Shown here piece after piece: positions 41,266 to 51,839 of a stretch of 64,000 bases of DNA. Both the position numbers and the translations under genes were made by a program. The notes under the pieces were generated by a model. That model worked only from the letters and a program-made list of their open reading frames with translations. It was not told where the DNA came from and made no database searches. The stretch spans positions 1-64,000 of the forward strand of contig CASIBY010000018.1 in the NCBI GenBank assembly GCA_949373095.1, read 5' to 3'. The DNA comes from Candidatus Poseidoniaceae archaeon. GTDB taxonomy: Archaea; Thermoplasmatota; Poseidoniia; Poseidoniales; Poseidoniaceae. Numbering within the stretch: position 1 is the first letter of the stretch; each line of letters begins with the position of its first letter.

Positions 41266-41826
41266 ATGGCCGGTCAAACCAATGAGCCTTTACTGCTGCT
41301 CATTGACCTGCAAAAAGGGTTTGACCACCCAAAGTGGGGCGAACGAAACAATCCTGAGTTCGTCAACAATGCGAAAAAAATCATCAGCCATTGGCGAGAA
41401 AAGAACCTCCCCCTTGTTCATGTACGGCACGCTTCAACCGAACCAGGAAGCCCGCTTGCTCCTCATGAGGCAGGGCATGAGTTCTATGAATGGGCGATAC
41501 CATTGGATGATGAAACCGAAGTGGTCAAACAGGTCAATAGTTGCTTTATCGGAACAGGCCTTGAGGCTCTTCTCAAGAGCCGAGGAGTTGAGCAGTTGGT
41601 TGTTCTCGGACTGACAACGAACCATTGTGTCTCTACGACCGTTCGTATGGCTGGAAACTATGGGTTTGACGTGAAGTTGGTCGGTGATGCATGCGCAACC
41701 TTCCACCGAACATCCGCATCTGGAGTACACTATTCAGCCGACATCATTCATGAAACTGCACTCGCTAGCCTTCACGGCGAATTCTGCACCGTAACGGACA
41801 CAAATTCCATTATCAATGCTCAGTAA
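41266..41826 (+). CDS. Isochorismatase-family hydrolase
   Basis: LLLIDLQKGFDHPKWG; LVHVRHAS; VVLGLTTNHCVSTTVRMAGNYGFDVKLVGDACATF. Confidence 0.88.
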   Translation: MAGQTNEPLLLLIDLQKGFDHPKWGERNNPEFVNNAKKIISHWREKNLPLVHVRHASTEPGSPLAPHEAGHEFYEWAIPLDDETEVVKQVNSCFIGTGLEALLKSRGVEQLVVLGLTTNHCVSTTVRMAGNYGFDVKLVGDACATFHRTSASGVHYSADIIHETALASLHGEFCTVTDTNSIINAQ

Positions 41827-41879
41827 GGCGTTTTGATACGTTGGTTGGCCGTAATTGCGGCCCTGATTCAACGGGAGGG

Positions 41880-43172
41880 ATGAAAAGCCGGTGGGCCATG
41901 GGAAGGTCAATGGCCAATGTCCTCACTTTGGACGATGTCAACGTAGACGGCAAGACCGTTTTGTTGCGAGTCGACATCAACAGCCCGCTTGATCCTGCGA
42001 CCAAGTCCTTTCTTGATGATACCCGAATTAAGGCCATTTTGCCAACCATTCAGCGATTGGTAAAGGCGAAAGTCATTATCCTCGCCCACCAATCCCGTCC
42101 GGGAAAAAATGACTTTACCAGTACACTGGGCCACGCTCGCGAGTTGGGTCGATTGCTTGGACGTCCAGTCAAATGGATTAATGAGATTCACGGCGACAAA
42201 GCCATGGCAGCAATTGAGTCAATGGAAAACGGACAACTCTTGATGCTCAATAACGTCCGAATGGATGAAGAAGAACAATCCGTGAAGAATGACCCCGTCG
42301 CATCTGCTGAAACTCAACTGGTGCAAAAATTAGCTAGCGTTGCTGACCTTTATGTGAACGACGCTTTCGCTTGTGCGCATCGCTCAACTCCGTCAATCGT
42401 TGGATTTTCAACCCTCATCCCTTGCGTTGCTGGGGAGTTGATGGCCGACGAGATCAAGAAGTTGGATATGGCCCTAGAAACACCTGTGCGACCTTGTTTA
42501 GCAGTCCTCGGAGGCGTCAAAGTTGACGATTCCATTCAGGTGGCCGATAACATGTTGCGGGGTGGAATTGCAGACGAATTATGGCCAACTGGTGGTGTTG
42601 CGAACTTATTACTTGACTTGGCTGGAATTGACATCGGAGAAATCAATCGGGATTTTCTCAAGAATGAACTGGGTGACACTTGGAAAACGACAGTCGCCAA
42701 AGCACGAACACTCATGGATGACTACGGGCCAAAAATTCACCTGCCTGTGGATGTGGCTGCGAACATTGAAGGAAACCGAGTAGACCTGAAGGTGAAAGAC
42801 CTCCCCATTGAAGCACCGCTCTTCGACCTTGGAATTGAATCAATTCTCTACCTTTCTGCTGCTATTAAGCGAGCAGGAACCATCGTACTTAACGGCCCTG
42901 CTGGAGTGTTTGAAATCACTGACTTTGCATTCGGAACAGTGGAGATGCTGAACGCTTGCGCTGAATCCACCGGATATGCTGTCATGGGCGGTGGCCACAC
43001 AGCGACCTTAGTTGCAAAGCGTGGTATCGCTCATAAAATGGGACACGTATCCACCGGAGGAGGGGCATGTTTGGATTATATCGCAGGCCGACCGCTTCCT
43101 GGAGTTGTGAGCTTGGAAAAGAGCGCTCTTGCCTTCTCCATGGACGTTACGACCACCGTTGATTCGGTGTGA
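41880..43172 (+). CDS. pgk: Phosphoglycerate kinase
   Basis: KTVLLRVDINSPLDP; ILAHQSRPG; LAVLGGVKVDDSIQV; GTIVLNGPAGVFE; GGGHTATL. Start could be 41841, 41880 or 41910. Confidence 0.93.
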   Translation: MKSRWAMGRSMANVLTLDDVNVDGKTVLLRVDINSPLDPATKSFLDDTRIKAILPTIQRLVKAKVIILAHQSRPGKNDFTSTLGHARELGRLLGRPVKWINEIHGDKAMAAIESMENGQLLMLNNVRMDEEEQSVKNDPVASAETQLVQKLASVADLYVNDAFACAHRSTPSIVGFSTLIPCVAGELMADEIKKLDMALETPVRPCLAVLGGVKVDDSIQVADNMLRGGIADELWPTGGVANLLLDLAGIDIGEINRDFLKNELGDTWKTTVAKARTLMDDYGPKIHLPVDVAANIEGNRVDLKVKDLPIEAPLFDLGIESILYLSAAIKRAGTIVLNGPAGVFEITDFAFGTVEMLNACAESTGYAVMGGGHTATLVAKRGIAHKMGHVSTGGGACLDYIAGRPLPGVVSLEKSALAFSMDVTTTVDSV

Positions 43173-43175
43173 GGA

Positions 43176-43247
43176 GCCACTGGGGAGATTCGAACTCCCG
43201 ACCTTCTGATTACGAATCAGATGCTCTACCAGCTAAGCCACAGTGGC
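43176..43247 (-). tRNA. tRNA-Thr (anticodon CGT)
   Basis: Minus strand GCCACTG...TCTGATTCGTAATCAGA...GGGAGTTCGAATCTCCC-CAGTGGC; cloverleaf stems checked by eye. Confidence 0.92.
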
Positions 43248-43331
43248 GGCGTTTTCACGGCTGACCCAATCCAACATAAGGGGCTCGGTAAGAACACTAG
43301 CGTTCTTGAAGCATGACTCCGAGGAGAGGGC

Positions 43332-44592
43332 ATGACCGATGCTTCCACCGTACGATACCGCAACACGGTATTGTACGACCATGGTGGAAAAAAAGTCACA
43401 GGCGATGTCTTACTTCATCAGGACGGTTCGTGGGCATTTTCCAACGGAGACGAGGATGTTGCGGATGATATTGATGGCTCACAACGCTTGATTACCCGCA
43501 GTTTCCAAAATTGGCATACACATCTTGCCATGCAACTTAATGCTAGGGATTTCAGTGACGGCTACCCCCTTCACCGGTGGCTCAATGAAGCCATTTTCCC
43601 TACCGAGGCGCGCATAACTCCGGATTATGTTCGGATGGGGTCGCGCTGTGCTGCTGCTGAGATGATCCGAACTGGAAGCACCTTTGCTGCAGACATGTAC
43701 TTCTATCCTTCAGTAACAGGGGACGTCCTTACCGATGCCGGGATTCGTGGACTCATTGGTGGGCCTGTCAGCGATGCTGCCTTACCAAGTCACGACGATG
43801 CGGCCTCGGCACTCAGTGAGTTGGACGGCCTCCTTGCCACCAACAACGAGGAGCGATTTGGTCCAGTATGCCATCGCAACACATTCAGTGTATTTGTGCA
43901 GCGAGGATACCTTGCAGCGCGCCTCCGAATTGGCAGAAAAGCGAGCATCCCGACTTCACATCCATGTAAGCGAAACGCGAAAGGAAATTGCCGACTGTCA
44001 TGAAAAAACAGGTATGTACCCCATAGAGTATCTTGACAGCATTGACTTCTTCCAACCTGGAACCATTTGTGCTCACGCATCTTGGGTTAAGAAAAACGAG
44101 ATTCGTTTGCTTAAACGACACAACGCTACTGCTGTGCATTGCCCCTCTTCTAACATGAAACTGGCGTGTGGAGGCACCCTTTCTCTCCCTGCATACGTTG
44201 AGGCTGGCGTTGACGTCCGACTCGGAACTGATGGAGCCGCATCATCAGGAAACGGCCTCAACATGCAAGGTGAAGCCCGACTTGCATCTCTTGTTCAGCG
44301 CCATGACCACTGGGATGCGACTATCCTCCCAGCCGTTGACGCCATGGACTTGGCCACTAAAGGCAGTAAGGACTGGGCTGTTTGGGACCTAAATGATGTC
44401 AGAATGCGTCCGAGAGGACGGTCTGATAATCGTCACTTGGCCAACCTCATCTTCAACGGAGCAGAATGTCTTGACCTCTGGGTTAACGGAAAGGCAGTAC
44501 GAAAGGATGGGACAACCCTCACGCTTGACGAAATGGCGATTTTGGATGAAATCGACGGTGCAGTAGAAACCTACTACGAAGGCGTAGAATAA
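43332..44592 (+). CDS. Amidohydrolase (ATZ/TRZ/SsnA-type deaminase-like), with one internal frameshift near 43860
   Basis: SFQNWHTHLAMQL; LHIHVSETRKEI; CAHASWVKKNEI; AVHCPSSNMKLACG; LGTDGAASSG; LANLIFNG. ORFs 43332-44003 and 43735-44592 join across the shift. Confidence 0.75.
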
Positions 44593-45126
44593 TCACTTCA
44601 TTCGGGAATAGGCAAAGCCTGCAATTCCCAGAAGGAAGAAGAGGAAGTAGAGCCCGAACGAGGCGTGAAGGTGTACTTCGTAATCGAGTACAACCTCTGA
44701 ACTTGAAAATGACGGTGCCCCTGGGAGAGTACCTAATCCCGCATAATAAATTCCTGGTGCAACGGTCCATTCCAATCCTTCATCACCGTTAGTACTTCCA
44801 GCAATAACATCGGCATCGTTTGCAGTGCAACTACTCCCTGTCTCAAATCCACCGAGAGCTCCTGAAGATTCACAACTCGACTTTTCATCTTCATCAACGA
44901 TGACGACATAAATATCCTCTCGGTCCCAGTTGAGAGTTAAATCAGCGGTGACAATGGCTCCCAACGAATGTTCGGGAAGCGCTTCGTTCGAAAAAACAGT
45001 TTTTCCACCAGTCGTCACCACTTCGATACTCGTTGTTCCATCAACGGTAAAACCTGCAGTCCCAGCAAGAACAAGGAGCAACGCCGCCCCCATCATTGAG
45101 TACCCTATTCGTTCTTGGCGTTCCAT
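44593..45126 (-). CDS. Membrane protein with two terminal TM segments and an extracytoplasmic beta-rich domain
   Basis: N-terminal MMGAALLLVLAGTAGF and C-terminal FGLYFLFFLLGIAGFAYS hydrophobic segments. Confidence 0.5.
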   Translation of the reverse strand: MERQERIGYSMMGAALLLVLAGTAGFTVDGTTSIEVVTTGGKTVFSNEALPEHSLGAIVTADLTLNWDREDIYVVIVDEDEKSSCESSGALGGFETGSSCTANDADVIAGSTNGDEGLEWTVAPGIYYAGLGTLPGAPSFSSSEVVLDYEVHLHASFGLYFLFFLLGIAGFAYSRMK

Positions 45127-45138
45127 AGACTCACCTCA

Positions 45139-46317
45139 TCATGCAAAGAAGAAGGCCATGCCAAGTATGGCAAAGCAAGCCAAGGACATGACGCCTTCCA
45201 GCCAGTTGGTCTTTCCGTCAGCAAGAATAGAGATTGTAATGAGGACTGAGCCAAAAGCAGCTACTGTTTCCAGCAGCCCAAATTCAAGGGGAAGCGGCAC
45301 ACCAAGAACCCAGCCCCACAGAACCATAACCGGTGCGACGAAGAGGGCAATCTGAACACTGCTTCCAATAGCGATAGCGATGGAGAGGTCCATCTTGTCC
45401 TTACCAGCAACTATGACTGCCGTGAAATGCTCTGCTGCGTTGCCGAAGAACGGCACCAAGATGACGCCAATGAAGAGTTCGGGCAGGTGCCATTTCTCAA
45501 CCGTGGTTTCCAGACTGTGAACCAAAATATGGGCCATCCATCCAACGAGAATAGTGGCGAGAATAAGAAGGACCCAAGCATCTTTGATACTCATTTCTGG
45601 TTCCTCATGTCCACCATGGCCCCCTGATGAGAATTCGTTGACGTGAGTTTTGAGTTGGAACAGCAACGAGCAACCGTAGATGAATAGCAACACCAAAGCT
45701 GTGGCGTACGAGAGTTTCATGACGGCGTCCGATGTACCTCCATTGTAGTGGAAGGCGCTTGGGACAATGAGGGCAACAACCGCTAGAACCAGCAGTGCAC
45801 CGTTCATTTGCCCGCTTTGATTTGAGAACGTTTGCTCGCTATGCTTGAGACCACCGTACAACATGGCCAAACCTAACACAAGCAAGAGGTTGCCCAAAAT
45901 TGATCCGATAAGTGATGCTTGCGTCACGGTAACCATGGTATCAACAACGTCTGGATTTTGAGATGCTGCATAGAGGGCCATGCCTGCGATGATCATCTCA
46001 ACAGCATTGCCAAACGTCGCATTCAGTAAACCTCCTACTGCCTCTCCTGTTCGGAGAGCAATTTCTTCGGTAGCCTTGCCCATCAAGAACGCAAGTGGGG
46101 CAATCGCAATCATTGAGAAAACAAACGCCATCTGAAGTGAATGCTGGAAATTGAAATACAACGTGATGGGGAGCGCTAATAGCAGCCAGTTCATTTTGTT
46201 GTTCTTCGGATTGAAGATATCAACAAGACGCTTGAACTGTGCTTCAGCAGCATCAGCAAGTTCCTCAACTGTTTCCTTTCCGGCTTCAATAGTTATTGAT
46301 GGTGGGGCTTCGGACAT
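45139..46317 (-). CDS. Ca2+/H+ (cation/proton) antiporter, CaCA family
   Basis: GGLLNATFGNAVEMIIAGMAL and FFGNAAEHFTAVIVAGKDKMDLSIAIAIGSSVQIALFVAP duplicated GNxxE repeats. Confidence 0.93.
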   Translation of the reverse strand: MSEAPPSITIEAGKETVEELADAAEAQFKRLVDIFNPKNNKMNWLLLALPITLYFNFQHSLQMAFVFSMIAIAPLAFLMGKATEEIALRTGEAVGGLLNATFGNAVEMIIAGMALYAASQNPDVVDTMVTVTQASLIGSILGNLLLVLGLAMLYGGLKHSEQTFSNQSGQMNGALLVLAVVALIVPSAFHYNGGTSDAVMKLSYATALVLLFIYGCSLLFQLKTHVNEFSSGGHGGHEEPEMSIKDAWVLLILATILVGWMAHILVHSLETTVEKWHLPELFIGVILVPFFGNAAEHFTAVIVAGKDKMDLSIAIAIGSSVQIALFVAPVMVLWGWVLGVPLPLEFGLLETVAAFGSVLITISILADGKTNWLEGVMSLACFAILGMAFFFA

Positions 46318-46355
46318 GGGGCTTCCTCGATTTGAAACGGTGGCAGACGTTCTGC

Positions 46356-49300
46356 TCAGTCATCAGACTTCTTAACGGCACGACGCCTAACTGGAGCCTT
46401 TCGTGGAGCAGCACGACGACCAACTGGGCGACGGGCTGCCTTCTTCTTGGGCCTCTCGTCATCCTCGTCATCGTCATCGTCATCGTCATCATCGTCGTCT
46501 TCCTCATCGTCGTCGTCATCATCATCCTCTGGTTCAGGCTTCTTCTTGCGACGGCGTTCTTTGCGTTGAACGATATTGATTGCGAACGGGTCATCTTCCT
46601 CTACCTTTTCCTCAACCTGCTTTGCTTCATCTTCCTGTGCAGGTTCTTCTTTTTCTTTGGTATCGGTTACCGAGTCCATGTCTAGGTCTTGGGACGTTCC
46701 GATAAACTCAGACATCCAATCATCGTCTTCTTCTTCGTCTCCAGACTTCTTCTTCTTGGGGCCAGCCATGCTGGTGCGAATTACAAGCAACGAAAGGAAA
46801 ATCGCCAGGATGTTGATGACAGCGATGATCCATACCACGACATAAGGTGGGTCGGTGAACGAAGGCTTGATGACTTCAGGCTCAGGCTCAGCTTGGAGCG
46901 CTTCTTCATGAGCACAGAAGGTGGTTCCATCCAAACGGTTCCGACAGAAATCCACGGTGAACTTCACTTGCTCTTGGAGGTCGTTTCCGGCACCATCGGT
47001 TGCACGAATGTACAATGCGTGATAGCCTGGCTCAAAATTGCCCGTGTTGACTTCCATGTCGGCAGTAAGGGAACTGTTGTCTCCGTTAATGTCGGTAACT
47101 CCAGTCAGGTCAGCCCACGGAGTCGATACTGCAGAGCCCGTGACTCCACCAAAGTGGTAAGTGAAGCGGTATTGGAACGAAGTCACAACGACGTCGTCGT
47201 CAACTCCAGCGAGAACATTGATTCGGTTTCCGTAAAGGTACTTTGAGCCGTCATCGCCAGATGATGGTGCAAAGATGGTGATCTTAGGAATTTGCGCATC
47301 GATTGAGAGGTGGTCCCAAAACTGATTGACTTCGTTTTCGGATTCATCCTTCATGGTGACTTCAATGACCATAGCTCCGGCATCAGTATTGGAGAGGACT
47401 GAGAATTCAAAGGAATACAACGGTCCTAAATTGTCGTTATTTGCGTTGTTGTTGAGTTCAGTGAGCGGTTCTTCAAAGTCTGTAAGTTGTGCTCCTGCAA
47501 CAGTTGTGATGTTGATGGTTGGGGTCGTGCTCAAGTCTTCATTGACTTGAATTCGCATTGAGTATTGTCCTGCGACCAAAGTAGTACTTTCGTATGGAAT
47601 TCCATCACTGTCAAAAATACTGATTGTGGAATTAGGAAGAAGCGTATCTTCTGAAACCTTGAAGGCGTTTGCACCAAATCCAGCGTAGATTTCGCTGTTG
47701 AAGTTACCCCACTCATCTGTGATGGTAATCGCATACCAGACATCTCGGTCAACGTTGCTTGGAATCAGGAACTGTCGAACCAAGGTTTCGCTGGTGAAGT
47801 CGTTGGTTTCAATGTCGTCAAGGACAATCTCCCATCCATCGCCTTGAATATTGGAAATATCATTTTCATCGACTCCAAATGGTTCGCCGTAGTGTCTCCA
47901 GATAGCATAGGATTCATTCATTTCATCCTCGTTAAACCATTCTAAACTGACCAGATTGTCTGCTCCAATAGTGTAGGCTTGCTTGATTCTAGGGGGGTTT
48001 GGAGCACGTGTGTCTTCAAACAACACTTGAGCATAATTTTGAACCAGTTGGGTGTAATGATAGGTTCCGTTCACGTTGCCATAGAGTGCTTCAGAGGTGA
48101 CGAAGTAGAATTGGTTGGTTCGGAGTTCGTCATCAGGAATCTCAACATCAAACGAGCCAACTCCGTCAGATACAGTACCGAGCCATTGCAAGGATTGATT
48201 CTCAACAAACTGGGAGCCTGACACACGGTAAGTGCCGTGCCAGATATGGTAAATTTCACCTTCAACGCCCATTTGGTCGTTCCATGTCACACGCGTTGTT
48301 CGGTCGCCGAGGAACTCAGCGTTAACATTAGTTGGTTCTGCAACCCAGTTGTAAAATGCATTCTCTTCAATGGAGCCCGTACAAGAACTTCCGTCAGTAG
48401 CAGTGTTGATGACACCGTTTTCATCCACCGTTACAACACAATAGTAAGAATATCCTAGGAAGCCTTGAGGTACTGGAATCTGATAGGATCCGATACCTTC
48501 GAGGATGTCCTTAACGATCAGTTCGACATCGTTTCGTAGAATGGTGGAGAACGGTTGGTCTGAACGATAAACGCGATATGTTTCGCCTTCTTCAGCCGGA
48601 GAATCTCCCCACGAAATGTTGGTGTAGCCTGAACCGGTGAGCGGATCTGCTTCAAACTCCGCGGTGAAAAGTGTGGGTTGTGCTGGTGGAAGATTGTCTT
48701 CAACGATCGGTTCACTCATGGTATTTTGAGCAAGGAAACGAACGTCTTCATAATTCACACCGGGTTGTGAATAATTGGGTAGAAGGTAGGTAATCGAGTA
48801 GTAACTAGAGCGCTGAGTCTCTGCGGGTACATCAACCACATACGAGGTAACCGAAGCATCCAATTCTGCAATCGGTGTTTCGGATGTCAAGAGAGAAGGC
48901 CCAAGCAAACGGGTCATCTGGTAGTCGGTTTGCCAAATTCGGATGGTAAGTGCATCAGGGCCAGTTTCCGGAAGCGTTTGAGAGAAGGTGTTGTAATTCA
49001 CCCAATTGATGGTCGTTTGACTGCTTGAGGCATCAAAGTCCACTGCTAGAATATACGGCGTGTAAACTGCAGTTGTTGTTTCAGTAACCGGGAATTCTAT
49101 GTGGGCACCGTCGATGATGAATTCTCCTGCTTCAGTTCCGTTGGAGAGAGTGGTTGTAATGGCGTAAAAGAACGTCCCATTGGTGCCTGGTGGGACCAAA
49201 TAGGCTACGGAGTGGCCTGCATGCGACGATGCTCGGCAGTTGAAGGGGTTTTGAGACGCATCGCCAACATCGCAAACTGGAACGGTTGCGAAGGGAGTAA

Positions 49301-49589
49301 GTGTCCCTACATTCATAGCATCAATGCCCGATGTATGTCGGTAAAGATTGTACGTTGCGCTAAACATAGAATTGAGCTCTGTACCACTCGAATCAATGTT
49401 CTGCCATGTCACCACAGTAGTTTCCGTGGTAGAATCAAAGGTAGCCTGAATTCCTTGAGCTTGCAAGTTGTTAGGATCGCCCATGTCCACGGCTTGTACG
49501 TGGGACAAAGGCAAGGTTGCAAGCAACATGCACAATGTCAGAAAAAAGGCGCGTTGAATGCCGTTTCGTTCAGTCGTAGGACTACCCAT
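46356..49589 (-). CDS. Large FN3-like surface protein with C-terminal TM, poly-Asp/Glu stretch and Lys/Arg-rich terminus
   Basis: Signal peptide; repeated (V/I)xWxDxxGxExYxIWxxxY modules; TM YVVVWIIAVINILAIFLSLLVI; tail PEPEDDDDDDDEEDDDDDDDDDDDEDDERPKKKAARRPVGRRAAPRKAPVRRRAVKKSDD. Confidence 0.85.
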   Translation of the reverse strand: MGSPTTERNGIQRAFFLTLCMLLATLPLSHVQAVDMGDPNNLQAQGIQATFDSTTETTVVTWQNIDSSGTELNSMFSATYNLYRHTSGIDAMNVGTLTPFATVPVCDVGDASQNPFNCRASSHAGHSVAYLVPPGTNGTFFYAITTTLSNGTEAGEFIIDGAHIEFPVTETTTAVYTPYILAVDFDASSSQTTINWVNYNTFSQTLPETGPDALTIRIWQTDYQMTRLLGPSLLTSETPIAELDASVTSYVVDVPAETQRSSYYSITYLLPNYSQPGVNYEDVRFLAQNTMSEPIVEDNLPPAQPTLFTAEFEADPLTGSGYTNISWGDSPAEEGETYRVYRSDQPFSTILRNDVELIVKDILEGIGSYQIPVPQGFLGYSYYCVVTVDENGVINTATDGSSCTGSIEENAFYNWVAEPTNVNAEFLGDRTTRVTWNDQMGVEGEIYHIWHGTYRVSGSQFVENQSLQWLGTVSDGVGSFDVEIPDDELRTNQFYFVTSEALYGNVNGTYHYTQLVQNYAQVLFEDTRAPNPPRIKQAYTIGADNLVSLEWFNEDEMNESYAIWRHYGEPFGVDENDISNIQGDGWEIVLDDIETNDFTSETLVRQFLIPSNVDRDVWYAITITDEWGNFNSEIYAGFGANAFKVSEDTLLPNSTISIFDSDGIPYESTTLVAGQYSMRIQVNEDLSTTPTINITTVAGAQLTDFEEPLTELNNNANNDNLGPLYSFEFSVLSNTDAGAMVIEVTMKDESENEVNQFWDHLSIDAQIPKITIFAPSSGDDGSKYLYGNRINVLAGVDDDVVVTSFQYRFTYHFGGVTGSAVSTPWADLTGVTDINGDNSSLTADMEVNTGNFEPGYHALYIRATDGAGNDLQEQVKFTVDFCRNRLDGTTFCAHEEALQAEPEPEVIKPSFTDPPYVVVWIIAVINILAIFLSLLVIRTSMAGPKKKKSGDEEEDDDWMSEFIGTSQDLDMDSVTDTKEKEEPAQEDEAKQVEEKVEEDDPFAINIVQRKERRRKKKPEPEDDDDDDDEEDDDDDDDDDDDEDDERPKKKAARRPVGRRAAPRKAPVRRRAVKKSDD
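46457..46529 (-). repeat. Trinucleotide-type low-complexity tract (GAY/GAR) encoding poly-Asp/Glu
   Basis: tcgtcatcgtcatcgtcatcgtcatcatcgtcgtcttcc... on the plus strand. Confidence 0.9.
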
Positions 49590-49685
49590 CAGTATCTATG
49601 TAGCATTCGTCCGTTATGACTATGTCGCTTCTTAGACGTAAAAAACGCCCAACAACGAGGCGCTTGGCTCTTTCCGGTTTTCGTA

Positions 49686-50393
49686 TTATTCATCCTGCTT
49701 TTTTGCGTTAGGTTGTGGAAGTGGGTCGGCCTTATCGATAGCCTGAATATCGCCTTGGGCTTGCTTAAAGCGAACCAAGAACGTCCAGATTCCTCCCAAA
49801 GCAGAAATGAATACAACAATACTGAGCGGGTTGACATTGATGTGGTCAAAGGGGCTAGGATAAACGGCAGATGTTGAAAGACCCATAAGGAGCATGACGC
49901 CCATAACAATCAACGAAAGAAGCGTAAGTACCGTTCGGTCTGCACGAGAAAATCCACGATAATTACGCGTTCCTGCTACTGCTTGAGCTTGTGTCCCCAT
50001 GTACGAACCCAGCAGGGTAAGCAAGGCAGCAGCAAAACCGAGAGCAAGGTCATTCACGAAAATTGAGGCGCTCAGACACACCACCCATGTTGAATCCAAA
50101 ATACGGTCAATGGTGTGGTCAAGATAGTCGCCCCAACGGGTAACCTCACCTTTAGCACGGGCCAGCGAGCCGTCCAATCCATCAAAAATCATGGCCAGAG
50201 CGATCATCAAGGCCGCACCAAGCATCCACCAACCACCACTTGCTTCGTTCGGAGCATACATGGCGAGAAGCCCCCCTGCGACACCGAATGGAAGAGCGAT
50301 CCAGGTGACGGTAATGGGAGAAACATTTGATGCAATTCTTATCATCGGTCCAAGAGCGGTTTCCCAACGACGGCGTAATTTCTCAAGGGCCAT
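49686..50393 (-). CDS. CDP-alcohol phosphatidyltransferase family protein
   Basis: FDGLDGSLARAKGEVTRWGDYLDHTIDRILD (DGxxARxxxxxxxGxxxDxxxD motif). Confidence 0.92.
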   Translation of the reverse strand: MALEKLRRRWETALGPMIRIASNVSPITVTWIALPFGVAGGLLAMYAPNEASGGWWMLGAALMIALAMIFDGLDGSLARAKGEVTRWGDYLDHTIDRILDSTWVVCLSASIFVNDLALGFAAALLTLLGSYMGTQAQAVAGTRNYRGFSRADRTVLTLLSLIVMGVMLLMGLSTSAVYPSPFDHINVNPLSIVVFISALGGIWTFLVRFKQAQGDIQAIDKADPLPQPNAKKQDE

Positions 50394-50454
50394 GTTCGTT
50401 CCACCCCCGTGGGCCTGTTATGGTTTGTGGAGTTAACAGCGAGGTAAAGCCGCA

Positions 50455-50994
50455 TTATGAGAGCCAATCAATGGACTCACGTACTGCTTCTTCCAACGGG
50501 GCGCTCTTGCAACCAGCATCCAGCCAAGCCTTGACAATGGCTGCTACATCTTCGGCCGACTGAGAGGTCGTGTCCACCTCAAGAATAGGCGTTTCAACCT
50601 CGAATTCCACCAATTCGGACCAGTGCCCAGACGTCATTTCCCATTCAACATTTGATCGGATTTTACCCTCATCATAACCCCGCTCTGTGAGACGTTGTTG
50701 GAGGGTTGAGGGGGCGCAGCGGAGAAGAACAATACCATCAACATCCATCAGATGAGAGAGATGGCCGTCAATAGCCGTGGCCTCATCTCCGTTGAATTCC
50801 CAAGCATCGGTTAACGCATGAATATCAATGGGCGAAGCGCCATCGTCGGGGTCTTCAACCCCAAGACAATCAAGTGACTCCGCAAGGTCTCGAAGACTCA
50901 GAACGGTAAATCCTGAGCGAACTAGGACGGCACAGAGGTCAGTCTTGCCGACGCCAGGGGTGCCTGAAACAGCAATAGCACGTATTTCGCTCAT
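50455..50994 (-). CDS. Fap7/AK6-type adenylate kinase-like NTPase
   Basis: MSEIRAIAVSGTPGVGKTDLCAVLVRSGF (P-loop); VLLRCAPSTLQQRLTERGYDEGKIRSNVEWEM. Confidence 0.82.
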   Translation of the reverse strand: MSEIRAIAVSGTPGVGKTDLCAVLVRSGFTVLSLRDLAESLDCLGVEDPDDGASPIDIHALTDAWEFNGDEATAIDGHLSHLMDVDGIVLLRCAPSTLQQRLTERGYDEGKIRSNVEWEMTSGHWSELVEFEVETPILEVDTTSQSAEDVAAIVKAWLDAGCKSAPLEEAVRESIDWLS

Positions 50995-51086
50995 GGTCGT
51001 GGCTCCTGCTTCATGTATGTAAAATGAGGAGCGGCCCATTGGATGAAAGGCATCATAGGAGAGGACCGCCAGGGTTGGGTGTTGCT

Positions 51087-51836
51087 ATGTTTGGTATGCA
51101 AGACCCCTCGCAAACGCTCCTCCAAATAGAGCGTTACATGCAAGGGGGGCGGTTGGAACTCTCAGAGGTGATGGCGACACAGTTTTGCGACATGATGTTG
51201 GCTAACAAGAAGCGAGACGCGCAACAACAAATATTCCTCCTCAAAGGACTACGATTGATGTGCGACGTATACATGCTCCGAGATAAGGCCGCACAAAGTA
51301 TGACGGCGATAAAGAGGATGCATCGTGAACGAAAGAGGTTGGTAAAAATTCTAGAGAAGAACGCCCCTGCAATGCTTGCATCAATGCAACCTGAACACGA
51401 AGACCATCTACGAGCGGGGCGTCTTTATGCATTGGCGGGGAAGGTTGGGGCTGCCAAAAAATCATTTGCAAAATGCCAAGCCTTGGCACCAGGCCATTTG
51501 GCTGCTGCCATTGCAGCTGTTCACCTGCTCCCCAACAAGAAACACATCGACCGTCTTCTGGCCTCAGTGGATTCGGCTGGTGCAGTAATTCTTTCCGGTG
51601 GAATATTTCAACTCAGCCCTGAAGATACTCCTTCGGCAAACTTAGACGACGTCATCAATGCACTTACAATGGGTGGACAACAACTGCCATCACATGGACA
51701 ACAGTGCAATGCGAACATCCAGAATTTGACAGACCAACGCACGGCGATAACGAAGGGCGAACAGGCAGCGAACGAACGCCTCCAATCTGCTCTCGACAAT
51801 CTCAAACCTAAGCACGACTATTATCAGTATGGGTGA
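51087..51836 (+). CDS. Uncharacterised alpha-helical (TPR-like) protein
   Basis: MFGMQDPSQTLLQIERYMQGG...; HLRAGRLYALAGKVGAAKKSFAKCQALAPGHLAAAI is TPR-like. Confidence 0.5.
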   Translation: MFGMQDPSQTLLQIERYMQGGRLELSEVMATQFCDMMLANKKRDAQQQIFLLKGLRLMCDVYMLRDKAAQSMTAIKRMHRERKRLVKILEKNAPAMLASMQPEHEDHLRAGRLYALAGKVGAAKKSFAKCQALAPGHLAAAIAAVHLLPNKKHIDRLLASVDSAGAVILSGGIFQLSPEDTPSANLDDVINALTMGGQQLPSHGQQCNANIQNLTDQRTAITKGEQAANERLQSALDNLKPKHDYYQYG

Positions 51837-51839
51837 TGG

